The notes: generated from the sequence alone by a model not told the origin. Shown: positions 12,995 to 25,307, counted from the first letter of the stretch. The stretch: 64,000 nucleotides of DNA from Pholis gunnellus (GCA_910591455.2 OU342808.1:15191404-15255403); one strand, 5' to 3'. Numbers and translations: made by a program.

Positions 12995-13331
12995 ACCCAT
13001 TTTTTGGGGACATAATTCTGTTAACACAGACACATTGTGGGCACTCGCCTTCCTTATGGGGACAAAATGCAAGTCCCTATAACGTAAATCATAATGTTCT
13101 ACGGTGAAGACTCCAGAAAATGAATGTAAGTCAAGGTAATGCTCTCAAAAGTCATGAAAACACAACTGTGTGTGTGTGCGTGCGTGTCTGTCAGCTCTTC
13201 AGTTTTTCGTATACTGCTCATATGTTTGCTTTATCTGCATCTGCAAATATAGTCATGCACGTGCAAATATGTGCATGTGCATGTGTGTCTGCTGGCATGT
13301 GTATGTGAACATTTATGAAAGTGACACTCAC

Positions 13332-13455
13332 CAACTCCTTCTTCTTCATGCACTCCATGAGAATGATGAACAGATGTTGGGCCTGTGTGCGGCTGTAGGT
13401 GAAAGTCTTCTGGATGGTCACCAGCAACTGGTCTCTTAGAGACTCATTAATTATG
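13332..13455 (-). CDS. trpm3: trpm3 coding exon G
   Basis: This 124-nt exon encodes residues 323-364 of the visible product. The segment reads INESLRDQLLVTIQKTFTYS, then RTQAQHLFIILMECMKKKEL. In TRPM channels this is part of the N-terminal cytosolic MHR region. The TRPM3-type Y-[ST]-R-T-Q-A-Q-H-L-F differs from the Y-N-K-A-Q-S-H-Q-L-F of TRPM1. The minus-strand acceptor ctctgcag precedes CATAATT, and the donor is GAGTTG|GTGAGT. The exon starts by completing the split glycine codon (GG|C) from exon F and ends in phase 0, matching the phase-0 start of the exon at 3601-3673. No stops or frame breaks are seen. Confidence 0.96.
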
Positions 13456-14035
13456 CTGCAGAGGTGCAGAGAAAAAAAAAAAGAGTGTGTCAGGAAAGGG
13501 GTCGGATAGAGGAAGGAGAATAAAACTGTGAGGGGGAGGCAGGCAAATTAGATTTGCTTGTCACTAAGTGAAACCAAGGTTGACTGGAGCTCTCAGTCCT
13601 ACTGTCTCAGGGTCCTTGGTGAGATGTGATTCTGCAGGTTTACCTTAATTTGTAACTTGATATATGAAGCTATAAAATCTAATTCTAAAAAAAGTCTATT
13701 CTAAATTCATGGTGTGTCTTATGATGAATACAACCAAAAGAGTCTCCTGTGTTTTTTTTAAAGTAACACATTTCACGTGTTGCATCAGGTTGTTGCATCA
13801 GGTTTAACATCTTTTTCCCAAAAAAGCATATCTGACAAAAATAACACTTTTGCTGTCATGTACAGTATACATGAAATTGTATCCTTGCTATGTTTGATCT
13901 AAGCCACCTTGTTTGATGAACACTAATAAACTAAAGATATCAGAAATTGTGATTACCAACAAGCTTTTCCACATTGGATAAGCATTGTATTAGGAAGTGT
14001 TTGCCCTTGGACTGTAGAATAATGTGAGTGCATAC
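13456..14035 (-). other. trpm3: trpm3 intron F-G (580 bp)
   Basis: A short intron with a gtatgc donor and a ctctgcag acceptor on the minus strand. Apart from an A-run near 13471-13482 it shows no recognisable feature. Confidence 0.9.
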
Positions 14036-14210
14036 CCTCCATCCTCAGAGTATTTGTGTCCGAAGGCCAAGATGTCTGAGGCCCTGCCACTGCCATCACA
14101 CACAACCACAGGGATGGGAGGCGTGTCCCTGAGGTACTCCAGCACAATGGAGATCACATTAGGGCCTCCCTCTACGATCAGAGCCACCACCGGCACACCC
14201 TGACCAATAC
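14036..14210 (-). CDS. trpm3: trpm3 coding exon F
   Basis: This 175-nt exon encodes residues 265-323. It reads IGQGVPVVALIVEGGPNVIS, then IVLEYLRDTPPIPVVVCDGS and GRASDILAFGHKYSEDGG. This is the conserved core of the TRPM SLOG-like (LSDAT) fold in the cytosolic N-terminus, including the glycine-rich VEGGPN and CDGSGRASD motifs. VVALIVEGGPNVIS and AFGHKYSE are the TRPM3 forms; TRPM1 has VGLVVEGGPNVVS and SFAHKY. The acceptor is catgtccag|GTATTGG and the donor is GGAGG|GTATGC. Both junctions split codons (C|GT Arg at the start, GG|C Gly at the end), and both agree with the neighbouring exons. A small alternative exon inserted before IGQG in some mammalian isoforms was not recognised here. Confidence 0.97.
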
Positions 14211-14542
14211 CTGGACATGGAAACAAGTGGGTGGTTTTAGAAAGGAAAACAGGGATGAACAACACAGAATAGAGGACAGAAATGTGAGGAAAGAAGAGGG
14301 AAGTTAAGAAAAGAAAAAAAAAACAGAACAAATAAGTTTCATTACATCAGCAAGACTTGATCTCTAAATAGAAAAAAACATTTCCAAATCTGTTGCCAAG
14401 GTCCAAATGTGACACCTGTGATGTCTCGTATTGTCAAGACACTCTACGCTTTCTAATTATGGTCGAGAGGTTTTTAAAAAAGCACCGGTACCAAAAATAA
14501 CCAGCCCACTTGTGTGCTTTGTTTTGTGGTTCTGTGGCATGG

Positions 14543-14543
<1 letters not shown>

Positions 14544-14598
<55 letters not shown>
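14544..14598. repeat. (TG)n microsatellite
   Basis: A perfect TG run of about 55 bp. In the pre-mRNA it is a long CA repeat starting about 330 nt upstream of exon F. Confidence 0.95.
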
Positions 14599-14604
<6 letters not shown>

Positions 14605-15666
14605 TTCAGTGATGAACCCCACGCTGTTCTACACCTTGCCTGCTAACCATTGTCTATTTACGGTAACTGTGCATGTTTAGCAGGTTGTTTTTTCTGCACA
14701 TGGTGAGACTATCTACAGGAGAAGGTACTGTAGATATGAAATGTATTGCCAAACTCTCAAAGGAACTTCCTGCTTGTGTTGCTCCTTTTCCTGCTTCTTG
14801 TTTCCTTTCCGTATTGTATTTCTCATCTTACCACTGAACGTTGCCTTTAAGCCACAATAAACCCCAGAGTCCAATTCTCTCTTACCCCCCCTATGTTCTT
14901 ACCCTTTTTAGTGGTCTCAGTTCAATCCATTTCCTAAACCCTCCTTCCCTCATCCTGCCCTTTCCTGATCTCTGTCTCACTTCCTGTCTTTACAGCTGAT
15001 CTTTCTATAGACACTCCGTTCTCCTTTCTCCCTCCCGTTCTGCATCATGAGGTTGTTTTCAGACGGGTGTTTTGACTCTTCTAATTCAAAAGCTGTGTAA
15101 CTGCTGGATCTTCCCCGCCCTGCACCCTCATCCTGGTCTGCATAATTCACACGGGAGAAAGCGTCTCTTAAACACGCAGGCAGACGAGCGCATACAGATG
15201 TGTGCTTACATACTGTATGTGCATACACACACACACAAACATAAGCACACGCACACATTCAGAAGCATGCCCACCACCATTACGCTTTGCCTCACACAGC
15301 CTCGTGCGGCCTTGCAACAGGGACAGTTACATAAGGAGAATATTTTAAGGGCCTTGCCCACTTCAAAGAGGTAAAACATCAGTGTGCCACAACACATCAC
15401 ACGACCATACATCAACAGAGCTGAATGTGAGAGAAGCAGACTAATAACTTGCATTTTGCATCTGATTCTTCCATTTCTTTTGGATGTCTATTTCTGCTGT
15501 TACCTGCATGTGTGTGAGCTTGCACTTGTGCCGGATCAAGTATTGATATTGATGACTAGTGAGCTTTGGAGGCAGCGCGGCAGTATCCAAAGCAGATTAT
15601 TGTTCAACTAAGGAGCAGATGAGGAGGGGAAAGCACAGCTGTGTCTTGGCTATAATTGGTAGCACA

Positions 15667-15670
<4 letters not shown>

Positions 15671-15706
<36 letters not shown>
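15671..15706. repeat. (CA)n microsatellite
   Basis: An uninterrupted CA run of about 36 bp within the mir-204 host intron. Confidence 0.94.
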
Positions 15707-15708
<2 letters not shown>

Positions 15709-18700
15709 TACAGATAGAGGCACACACAAGTAAACAAACCACAGATGAAATAGAATTCTCTTCTGCCCGACTACCCACCAAAAAAACACATTTCCTGATG
15801 GCTTTTGACCTCTCATTCAGTCTTTTTTTTCTAATACAGAGCTTTGACTACTGTATTTATTCCTGAGGGAACTCCGATGTATCAATATGGCAGCCCGTTA
15901 ATTCAAATTAAAGCTGTCCACCCAGCCCAAACGCAGACAAATGTCCTCCTGTTTACTCCTGTGAGTGCCCTTTAACTCACATAAATGGGACCAAAATAAT
16001 ATTTTGACGCTAAATGCCTTTAAATTTGACTGGACCTAATGGTTATAATTGTGATAATTCAATGAGAAATGTCTCTGTGAGAGAAACACTCTTTTTAGTT
16101 TTGCAGAAATATGTAGTGTAATGTATTTATTTAAAGTTTTACTGGATTCATGGACACAGAGTTTAATTAATTTCAATTGGGACCGCCACTAAAAAAAACT
16201 GCCACAGTCCAGTAATGTTCCTGGGAGCTTGACTGGGATTTAAATCCCTAAACATAGAAGTGTTAACACTCTGCCAACTGCTGCTTCTACTGAATTTCCC
16301 ATTTTATACTTTTGTAAATCCCATGATTGTTGGACAGCTGAGAGTCCTTTGAATAATGTGGAGTATGTCTGTAGAGGCGAATTTTGTGGTCTGAATTTTC
16401 CCTTTCTATCAAATAAAACACCAAGTAGATGAACACAGGGTGGTTGAAAAAGTCTGCACTTTCGGGAACTGTAATAAATGAATTAGAGTGGAAACAATGT
16501 TGTATCTTTTACAAACAATTGCAGAGGTGTACTCCAGGGTGTGTCAGTGCACACAGACATCACTGTTGGGTTTAGGCACAGATGTAACTGAGACCACATA
16601 CAACTACACCAAGCTGTGATGCAGACAGAATATTTTAAACAGATACATATAAAATGTATATACCTAATGGACAGATAAGAGAAGGATAAAATATAATCTA
16701 TATCTCTGTTCTTTTAAAAGTCTCTCTTATAAGGGTGGAAGTCGGGGTGCTATACAAAATGTAGATACATACCATGTACACTTTTATTGAATAATTCAAA
16801 CTAAATCACTGTTGCAACCTTGCATCACTGTGCAAGCGGCGCTCCATCCGTTTCCTGACCTTGAAATTGTCCTTGCCCGTCTGTGTTATTTTGGTGCTCA
16901 GCGCGAAGCACGCGGTGAGCACAGACAGGTGGTTCATTCAAATGAGGCTGAGCAAAATGAGTTGTGGATATTTAGTTGGGAATGAATATTAGACCTGGAG
17001 CTGAGAATAAAAGTCTGTCTATCTGTTACTATTTTCACAACAAGCACTACTGCTCTTTGCATTTTGTTCTTCTTATATATTATTATGTTTTTTAATAAGA
17101 CAAAACTGTTTTTGTTTTTAAATATCAAACAATGACAGATACACAGATTTTTGCGTGACATATTATATATGTGGGATATATATTCTGAGGAAACTTGATT
17201 TCATAAAATACACACTCCACACAATAAACCCTATTCACTCTGTACTGTCTCCCTTAACACATTCAGCCTTTCCACCAACTATTCTTGTAATGCCTGTATC
17301 CATGGACCATTCACACACTCCAACGCATCAGATAACACAATCGGCAAACCCCTACTCTCTCCCTTGTCTCTGGATCTCATACATAGTTTTAACCCAGTGC
17401 CGCAGCCCACACCTTATCTCTCAGGAGGGAAATTACCGTGAAACCGTGTGAAAAGGCAGAGGCAGAAAAAAAGGAGAGAGGTGGTCGATGAGACTCCGTG
17501 GCCACAACTTTCTATATTATCCAGTCTGGGGGACGAGGAAGTAACGAGGAAAAGAAGGAAATAGGGAGGGAAAGAGGAGCTTGTAAGCGAGACACACATA
17601 ACATGCTTAAATGTTCCTAATTAAGGATCCAGCAATGACTCATCCTCTGCGTGTGTGTCTCTGTGTGCGTGGGTGTGTGTGAGTGTCTGCGAGTTTGTCC
17701 TTGTATGTGTCAAATTTGTATCAGCATGACTGGAGGAGGTGTGTTACAGTATGTGGGTCGGTATCTTCGCACCTCCCCCCCACCCTTGCCAACACACACA
17801 CACACCAAAGATTTAAAAAGTAAAGCACTCTCCCTCACACAAACATCATTATCCTAGCGAGGACCAAAGCAGGCAGGACACATCAAATCTGTGAAGGGGA
17901 CATGACTCGACAGGCAACAGAACAAAAGGTTAGGGGGTGCATTAAAAGGGCAAGGTTTCTCTTAAACTTGACTTTTTCAGTCGTGTTGTGACGTCAACAT
18001 ATGTTGTCTTTTTTTTTTCATACTAAATCAGATGGTCTGTGACTGTGCCACCTTTTTACCAGTCATTTTAGTCAAGTTGTAGCGTTACCAAGGCCGTGAG
18101 CCAGAGAGAATGAATCATGAATGGTGTTATTGATCAGGAAAATACATTTACAACTGGGGAATTGGGTTTAAAGGGTTGATTTATGTGTGTGAGTCTGTGT
18201 GTATCCACTTTTGTGCGAGCTATGTCTATGAAAAAATGAAGCCTACTGTAAATATGTTTGTGGAATTGTACTTAAGGCAATGTATCATCCCACAAATTCA
18301 AAACAAGTGTAAATAAAGTGAAAGTGTATAAAATGTCATCTGGATAAATGGCGTCTTAGTTTACCTGACTCGTCCTTGCCAAAACCCTTTTGGATTCAGC
18401 TCATACGACAGCTACAAGATACAGTATACATCTCTAGTCTGCACTGACTTCAAATGATCCATAAAAGGTACAATAAACATGTCATCACGTCACAAGCGCT
18501 ACAGTCAGCCTCTGAGTAGTCGTAAAAACTCTGTGAACCATTGGAAATGCAGAAAGTCAGGTTTATTGTATAGCCCATAATCACAGTTAAAAATGGTGTT
18601 TGTCACAAATATGAAGAAGCAATTGGTAAAAATAAATAACTGTATATGACAAAAAGAACAAAAACAATTGCTTTTTGTCTCGACTTGTTTAATTGTTAAA

Positions 18701-18719
18701 TAGTATGCATAGGGGACAT

Positions 18720-19075
18720 CCCTGACCATCTCACCACTAAGGGTTCTTTTAAGAGCCCTTTTCATCCAAAGTACCGTTTTTGAAAGAAAGGATTCAAGGA
18801 TTGTTGAAAGCAAAGGTGTTAAAAGGAACGCCCACAATCCAGCCCACATCCCCCCAAACACTGTGATTAGGAACCATGATTGTTGCGGGTTACGCTAAAC
18901 CACATCAGCCCCAGCCCTTTAGGGTTGTAGATCAAATCCTTGGAATATAAACCATTACACCAAAGAAGTGTTCTCTATAGAACCGCTCATGGGGTTTCCT
19001 AGGTAAAACTCTTTATGTTGGGGTCTGGGTAGAACCCTCTGAAAGGGTTTCAGGTGGAACCTCTATAAAACCCTG
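18720..19075. repeat. imperfect GGTTCT/AGAACC repeat cluster
   Basis: Scattered near-copies of AGAACC and GGTTCT occur (agggttctttt, tagaaccgctc, tagaaccctctgaaagggtttc, ggtggaacctct), some forming small palindromes. This pattern is familiar from fish interspersed elements. Boundaries and family are uncertain. Confidence 0.4.
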
Positions 19076-22000
19076 TGTGTTTCTAGTTAGCGCCTTTATA
19101 TCTAAGGGTGTACCTGGAGAAGAAGTTGTGTATCCAACCTGGCTGTTATCTCTCCACCACAGGCCTGAACACTCTGGCAGTTCTTGTTTGACTTTTTTTC
19201 AGTCCATTTGTGCACGAACACACCTTATCCCTAATGACTTTTACTGTCCCCATGCTGTCTCTGTAGCTTGTTCTCAATTGCCCGAAAATATTTTATCGAC
19301 TGAGCCACTCCCACAGAGTCAGTTCAGCCCCATTGACTTAAACATCATTCAAACATTTAAGTCATCAGTGTAGTACCACCACTGGGACCAAAACCACCAA
19401 CCGGGGGACTCTATATTAATTTGTATGACTCATGGTACGGATTGTCTAGAGATCTGAATTAAAAAGAAAAATTCACAGCACAACTTATAAGCTTTTCTAA
19501 GCTTTTCCTGCTATTTGTGCTTTGTGGGATATATCTCTGAGCCAGATTCAAACTTAAAATGCAGTTATTTGAAATGTGTCAAAGAACAAGAGCCACCAAG
19601 TAATCCGGTTGGTCACGCAGTTGGACAGAGCAAAAAAGGGGAGATATTATAAGCTATATCGGAAAATTGTGAGTTTGTTCAGGCATTTATAGTGGTTGAA
19701 GGAAGAGTATTACTACCCTATTGACTTCCCATGTACCAATAATAATAATATAATCTCTTCTGTATCGGCTGCTCCACGGTGGAGGTCACAATGTCATGGC
19801 TAATCTGCAACGCAAGGCCTTATGGCTTCTGGATTCGATTACTAGAGCTACTTCATCTTTTACCTCTGCTGTGACTAATGAAAACACTGCTATAGCAGGA
19901 CCAGTGAAGGTTACACAGTAGACACAGAGTTTAAATGCACACACATTCAATATACAAAGCACTTATGCGCCCATTTCAATATTCCATGGAATTTAAGTGA
20001 AATGGACAAGGGCACACTCAAGGTGCCTCATTCATTCTTGCAGACTTTATCTAAACTTGCACAAATTAATAATGTTATTTCCTCTTTGGGCCTGGCATGT
20101 ACATCCATTTGCAAAAAGATACAGCAATGTGTGAGTGAATAAGATGCAGGGAATTCTATTTATTTCTTGTTGAATTTTAAGAGAGAAAAAGATTAGATGT
20201 CCTTATTCTCCTTACACCTCAAGGTATTATGTCGTCTCACTGCCTGTATCCTCCACAGCTGCATCACACTTTCTTTGCGCTTTATATTATTCTCTTCCCC
20301 CTCGGCTCACACTCAATCCCTTTTCTGTGTCTTCATTTTCTCACTCCCCTTTCTTCCTCTTTTACTTGTCATCTCTCTGAGGCAGGTGTGTGATTAAAAA
20401 GCATTGTAGCCACATGGAGACATGTCAAAAGAGCGGTGCAGTGGCTGAGTGAGCTGTGCTGAACGGTGCCAATCATTTTATTGATTTTCTTCATCTTTGA
20501 CTTTGAAAATATCTGCTAGCGTCAAGAGATGGTAAGTAGAGGTTAAATAGGAAACATGTCTCTGTGTGTATGTGCCCTCACACTATAAAAGAGTGTGTTG
20601 GAATGAGCAACCATATTTTAAATTAACAATGCTTTGTCCCTCCGTTTACATGTGAAGCGTGCTGTGCTGCCTAAGCTGAATCCTTGTCACGGTTATCCAG
20701 GCTCATTTGCATCTGCATCTCTGACCACGTCTGGCTGAACAAGTGACGAGAGAGCCATGCATGTACGGCAGGGCAAAGCGCTGAGCATTTACTCTAGCGT
20801 CTGAATGTGCTGGCTCCAGTCCATCCACCACATGTATAGCCTCCCAACCCCAGTTCCCTGTCTGAAGCCATTTATTTTGTTTACCACCAACCAGAGCTGT
20901 CCCTTCAATAGTCTTGTCCACATTCCACTGAAGAGGGCACAAAACCCATAAGGCGACACCTTACACAACATCAAATTTACAGTCATACAGGACGTATGCA
21001 GAGGGAATACACAGGTCTTGTCACCAAAGGTGGTGTTAAGAGGTTTAGGAACGGCCCAACTGTGCTCCAATGATGAGATTTGACAGGTGCCAATGGTGCT
21101 ACCATAATTTGAAATGGCAATGTGCAATGTGCAAAATGACCACAAACATCTTTTGGCAAAAGTAAATCGAAATGTAGCAAGGTATTAGTTAAAGTATCAT
21201 GACCTAGAAGATTTGTTAAGGCATTGTTTGCAATATCAAAGCTATATCTAGAGCGTAGTCAGATCAGAACACAATCACATTTGATATTTACAATTGACTC
21301 CCACTTTTAAAAACTGTGTTATATTGTGGAGCCAATTTGATTGCTACAGCATTTCCGGCACTCACATGGTGATAGCCGTTGCATGGAAAATTGCACGCAG
21401 GCACAGTAGGATTAGCTACAGGATTGCCCAGACATCACAAAAGTACCACAGGGGGAGATTACACATATCTATCCACCACACTTCTTTCATCTTGTGTTTG
21501 TGTGCAGAGTGTGTGACTGTGTGTTAAAATAAAAAAAGAGGAGAAAAAAGAGCTTGTGGTTACGTGTGGTCCACAACCCACATGTTAGGCCATTCAAACT
21601 AAAACTGCTTTTTTCCTCTTCACTTTCTTTATCCTTCTTTCCTTGACAGGACCTCAGGCTACTCTTGGATCCCACAGCAGCCCTGCTGTGAGGAAAATTG
21701 ATGCACTCTTTGATTGACCGTGGACAGGTAATAGAATTAAGAAATGCTCCTTGTCTGCCAACCCTTCAGAGGTGAATGAGTAAGTGAAAGATACTCGTGT
21801 GTATGCACAACAAGGTACAGTAGAATAAACAGGCACATACAGTAATCCCACACTAGGGCTGCTCATTTGCATGAAAATCGGCACAATAAAAGTTGTTGCG
21901 ACATTCATACAAGAAAAGGGATATGTGGCTGGTTTGTCAATAGTGTGTTTAACTCCTTCTTGTGTATGTTAACCTCTTTTGGGAGTAAAAATGTCCCTTT

Positions 22001-22549
22001 GTTGATATGTAGAGTTGCAGCTGTGCAGATTAAGATGCTTAAAATTAATGTTTAGATAAATCTACTAACTACAAAATGTATGAAGTTCCTAAAAACCAAT
22101 AGCTAGATTCATCACATGTTCAATATAATTTTAAAACAGTTCCAAGAAAAAAGAAGTTAGTAGACTTGCTTTGATTCAGGTCACAGATACAAAATCACAT
22201 CACATTATATAAGAAACGTTAACAGCACTATTCTGATTAATACTATGGATCCATTTTGGCTGACACAGCACTTCACCTCAAGAGGCAACTGTTGTCAACC
22301 TGACTGGCAGGTTATACAGTTGAAGCTGGTTCTCAGCTGAGGTTACGGTTCGTGTCAGAGTGATAGCTCCGTGCTATGATGGTCAACAGTAGATTAACAG
22401 CACACACAGTCACCTATCAGCTTGTTTCATTTACAGATCCCGGGCAGTATTAGTGCAGCATCTAGATATATGCTCAGATGATGGATAAAGCAGAGATGGC
22501 GGAGTACATTCCCATCATATGGATGGTTAGATGCCTGTATGACGACTGG

Positions 22550-22570
22550 GCGTCCCTTTGCCTTCCCAGC
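22550..22570 (-). ncRNA. mir204: mature miR-204-3p arm
   Basis: This 21-nt segment reads GCTGGGAAGGCAAAGGGACG plus a final C. The human 3p strand as I recall it ends in U instead, so only the last base differs. It is the opposite arm of the hairpin, with the CAAAGGGA block pairing the 5p arm. Confidence 0.9.
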
Positions 22571-22587
22571 CCCTTTTGTATGAGTCC

Positions 22588-22609
22588 AGGCATAGGATGA
22601 CAAAGGGAA
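22588..22609 (-). ncRNA. mir204: mature miR-204-5p
   Basis: A 22-nt guide strand on the minus strand, starting TTCCCTTTG and ending ATGCCT. It agrees at every position with the vertebrate miR-204-5p sequence I know. Family targets in mammals and medaka include Meis-type eye regulators; targets in this species cannot be read from the window. Confidence 0.96.
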
Positions 22610-24139
22610 GTCCATAGGTCACATGACTGGATGATGAACAAGGAGGAAGTACATCTGTGTATCCTAACAACCCGAGGGAGATGTCCTAAATACCTAGAGA
22701 CACTGGGTCAGGAGGAATACGGTTGTGCTGGTAAAGAAAAAAACAAAACAGTTTCATCCTGAGTGACAGTCCGTATCAGTGAACATCAGTTATAGGTGAC
22801 AAAAGCAAGATTTGATTCATGATATTGCTCTCGACACTTGTAACCATGTATCCATTCCAAACATCCATCTCCTGACACCCTCAGTTTTCAAATAAGCATT
22901 GATGTTAAAATGTGTGCATTCATGTCACCCAAACCCTGAGGAAAGTGTTATAAAATGCCTTTATGTTGACAACAAAAGACGGTAATAACAAATCACGGCC
23001 CCAAACTGAATTTCTCTGACACAGGTTTGTTTCCAGCACTTTCTACACAATGAGAGGCTATTAAGAAATGTATTTAAAGGGTTTCAGCGAGGTTTGTGCG
23101 CGCTTGTGTCGTTGTTTGTGACGGTGTGTGAGAGAGAGAAAAAGACAGAGAAATGCATTTGTATTCATGCAAATCCATTTGGTTTCTAGCTAAGGTATAA
23201 TGTGGAAATTGAAAACGGAGAAATACAATGTGACAAGGACTCAACGGTGCATGAACACTCCACACAAAGGCCAGTATGTGCATGTGCAGGCACAAATAAA
23301 CATAAATATACAGTACACGCAATACATAAACACCTGCGTCTCGCACAAACAAGAATTCAAATATAGTCTTGCTGCCTTTTTATGAGCATAATATGCCTTT
23401 GATGCAATAATTCTTAAAATAAAGACGTGGAGAGGTGCACAAAAATACATCACAGAGTGAGATTCTTTCGAATTTCAACAGTAGTGTGTAATAATACCGT
23501 GTCTGTCAAAATATATAAAATACATAAAAAATGTGGCCGTCCCGACATTTGTGATGTAGACCAAGTGGTTTTGAAATCATCCAGTGTACCATGTTCTGAT
23601 TTGTATTATCAACTATCAAACAATCTGATACAGCTTTCATTCCTTTAGGTGTGTTTACATAATACAACTTAATGTAGTTGTTGTGTCTGCAGTACAGCAT
23701 ATTTGTACATGTGCAGTTGTCGACCGTGTGCTGATCAGTATGTCTGTGTTTGTTACATTTGTTAGCTTTGTGCAGCACCACAGAAGAAGGAGACAAGGAT
23801 TATCAAGCAGGTTAATTTGAGGAAAGAGTTCATCTGAGCTGTCAGGAAGCTTTGAAAGAAAAAATAAACCCCTCCTGAAGGGAGGGACGGTTTCAAAGGC
23901 TGATCGAGTTATATCACAGCTGGCTAAAAATACGCTGTCTGACAGCATGTGTTCAGTATAAAGCAGGTGATGATAATTTTAGTCCGGTTGCAGCTATAAA
24001 ATAGAGTTTGAACCCAATTAACCCATTGTGGTGCCATCAATAAAAACAAGGATTACAGTTTCATTATGCTATTATCACGCACTGTGATTAAAACAACCCT
24101 TTCTTTAATTTAGGGTAAGTAGGGCAGTAGCCATTACAG

Positions 24140-24560
24140 ATTGGTACAGAATCCTGATATTAAACGGGCACCGGTGCTAAAGACCGGAGCATTGATAAGC
24201 TTCAACGTTATTGGTTCTTATATTGGTACTTTTAAACGTTTTGGTGTAATTTTGGAAGATAACTCACAGTTTACTCGAGTAATCCCAACTACAGTCGTTA
24301 TTGTAAGTGTAAAACCTTGTGTGAGTAAAAAGCCAATAGTTTATCAATATATGAAATATCTATTTCAATCAACTCTGTCCGCAGTCTCATCCTCCGCCGC
24401 TGTTTTACACAACCACAGTGCACTGGCTTGGTTAATAGTGAATTGTTACAAACAAGCTATATCATAAGCTGTCTGTATGTAGTGTAACTGTTTGCCGCAA
24501 ATCTTAAAATTCCTGAAAGATTTTCTGCTTTCCGAGACAAAGCGGCCCCGTTTCTTTACT
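24140..24560. repeat. possible degenerate interspersed repeat
   Basis: Motifs such as cgggcaccggtgctaaagacc and cattgataagcttcaacg resemble a GGCACCGGTGC-containing fish element recalled from general knowledge. No termini are defined and no protein remnant is readable. Confidence 0.3.
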
Positions 24561-25135
24561 AACGGTACCTGCAGGCAGTAAATCACATCAGCAGACGGAC
24601 GAGGACAGAGGACATGAGGAATGACTGATACTGAAGTCTGTGTTTTTCCTTCTTTATGAACTTCACTCAGTATTGTGACGTCGGGGATATTATTTATTTT
24701 GTTGAGGCTATATGATTAGTTGTGTGTGTGCGGCTAATCTCGCATTCAGCTGCAGCAAACTGCATACTTTCTTGGGTAACCAGTTGTGGCTTCATGCTTA
24801 AGGACCTCTTGTGGTTGCTGTGACTCACAGTTTCTCAAAACACCTTCTTTTAACTGTTTTATACTGCCATTGACTGCCTGCTAACTCCTAACTCACTACT
24901 CCTAACCGGCACCCCGGCCAGCAGGGGCCGCTAGCGATAACACAGCTGACGGTCTGTTTGGCTTACGGCTAATGGAACTACCAGTACATACACTGCTGTA
25001 CTTAGCTGCCACTCAATGACTGCTAAGCGGGCAGACAGCTTGGTGAGTTTACCTTTCTGTTTTGGCCCTATTGTATGCAGTGTATCATACATCAACTTCA
25101 AGCCCATTGCTTGTATAATGGTAAATTCCACTCAC

Positions 25136-25307
25136 GTGTGTTGATCTTCTGCAGGGAGATGTGTTTCTCAAGCTGACGTCGCAGTTTGACCTCAGCGCCG
25201 TACTTTCCCGTGGTGCCATTGTCTGCCAGGATGAAGTGGGAGTGGAGACTGTTTAGAACCGTCAACTTGCTCATGGGGTTGGACATGGTCTGGTATGGAC
25301 GCACCAC
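25136..25307 (-). CDS. trpm3: trpm3 coding exon E
   Basis: This 172-nt exon encodes residues 208-265. It reads VVRPYQTMSNPMSKLTVLNS, then LHSHFILADNGTTGKYGAEV and KLRRQLEKHISLQKINT. This is the TRPM SLOG-like N-terminal domain. HFILADNGT.GKYGAEVKLRR is one of its most conserved stretches, and GTTGKYG and RRQLEK are TRPM3 forms (TRPM1: GTLGKYG, RRLLEK). The acceptor is cccggacag|GTGGTGCG and the donor is ACAC|GTGAGT. It starts in phase 0 and ends with the first base of an Arg codon completed by exon F (C|GT). No coding interruptions are seen. Confidence 0.97.

Larger units (their letters stand above)
3674..13331 (-). other. trpm3: trpm3 intron G-H (9.7 kb)
   Basis: This 9,658-bp intron separates exons whose products are adjacent in TRPM3, so no exon is expected inside it and none was seen. 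It holds CA/TG microsatellites (5652-5689, 6795-6820, 12952-12991), a C-rich tract (7412-7433), an L2-like LINE 3' fragment (about 9040-9450) and a degenerate DNA element bounded by GGGCTGCACAATAT-like ends (about 11388-12075). Pyrimidine-rich patches at 4420-4620 and 5770-5960 produce short spurious open frames. Confidence 0.85.
22532..22641 (-). ncRNA. mir204: mir-204 precursor (microRNA gene)
   Basis: The minus strand contains a 22-nt sequence beginning TTCCCTTTGTCATCCTAT, which is the miR-204/211 family guide strand with seed UCCCUUU. A 17-nt loop follows, then GCTGGGAAGGCAAAGGGACG, the passenger (3p) arm. TCCCTTTG of the 5p arm is perfectly complementary to CAAAGGGA of the 3p arm. The loop length and the ends of the hairpin (cagtcatgtgac near the 5' base, gtcgtcat near the 3' base) match the layout of the human precursor as I recall it. 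The limits given copy the 110-nt human precursor by analogy. The hairpin lies in sense in a trpm3 intron, so it should be excised from the trpm3 primary transcript or from a transcript of its own. miR-204 is known in vertebrate retina, RPE, lens and choroid plexus. The 3p arm matches the miR-204 form. Confidence 0.97.
14211..25135 (-). other. trpm3: trpm3 intron E-F, host intron of mir-204 (10.9 kb)
   Basis: This intron lies between ...KINT(R) and (R)IGQGVP. It carries the mir-204 hairpin at 22532-22641 in sense, 2.5 kb after exon E. Other contents are TG and CA microsatellites (14544-14598, 15671-15706), a cluster of AGAACC/GGTTCT-type repeats (18720-19075) and a possible degenerate element around 24140-24560 (cgggcaccggtgctaaagacc). 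The remainder is unremarkable AT-rich intron with no recognisable exon. Confidence 0.9.

Noticed and set aside
14977..15454. Cys/Val-rich frames on both strands
   Set aside because: They arise from CA/TG-rich sequence near 15220-15260.
22427..22615. Minus-strand 62-codon open frame across the mir-204 hairpin
   Set aside because: Its sequence conservation is explained by the microRNA. The frame has no domain and no splice context.
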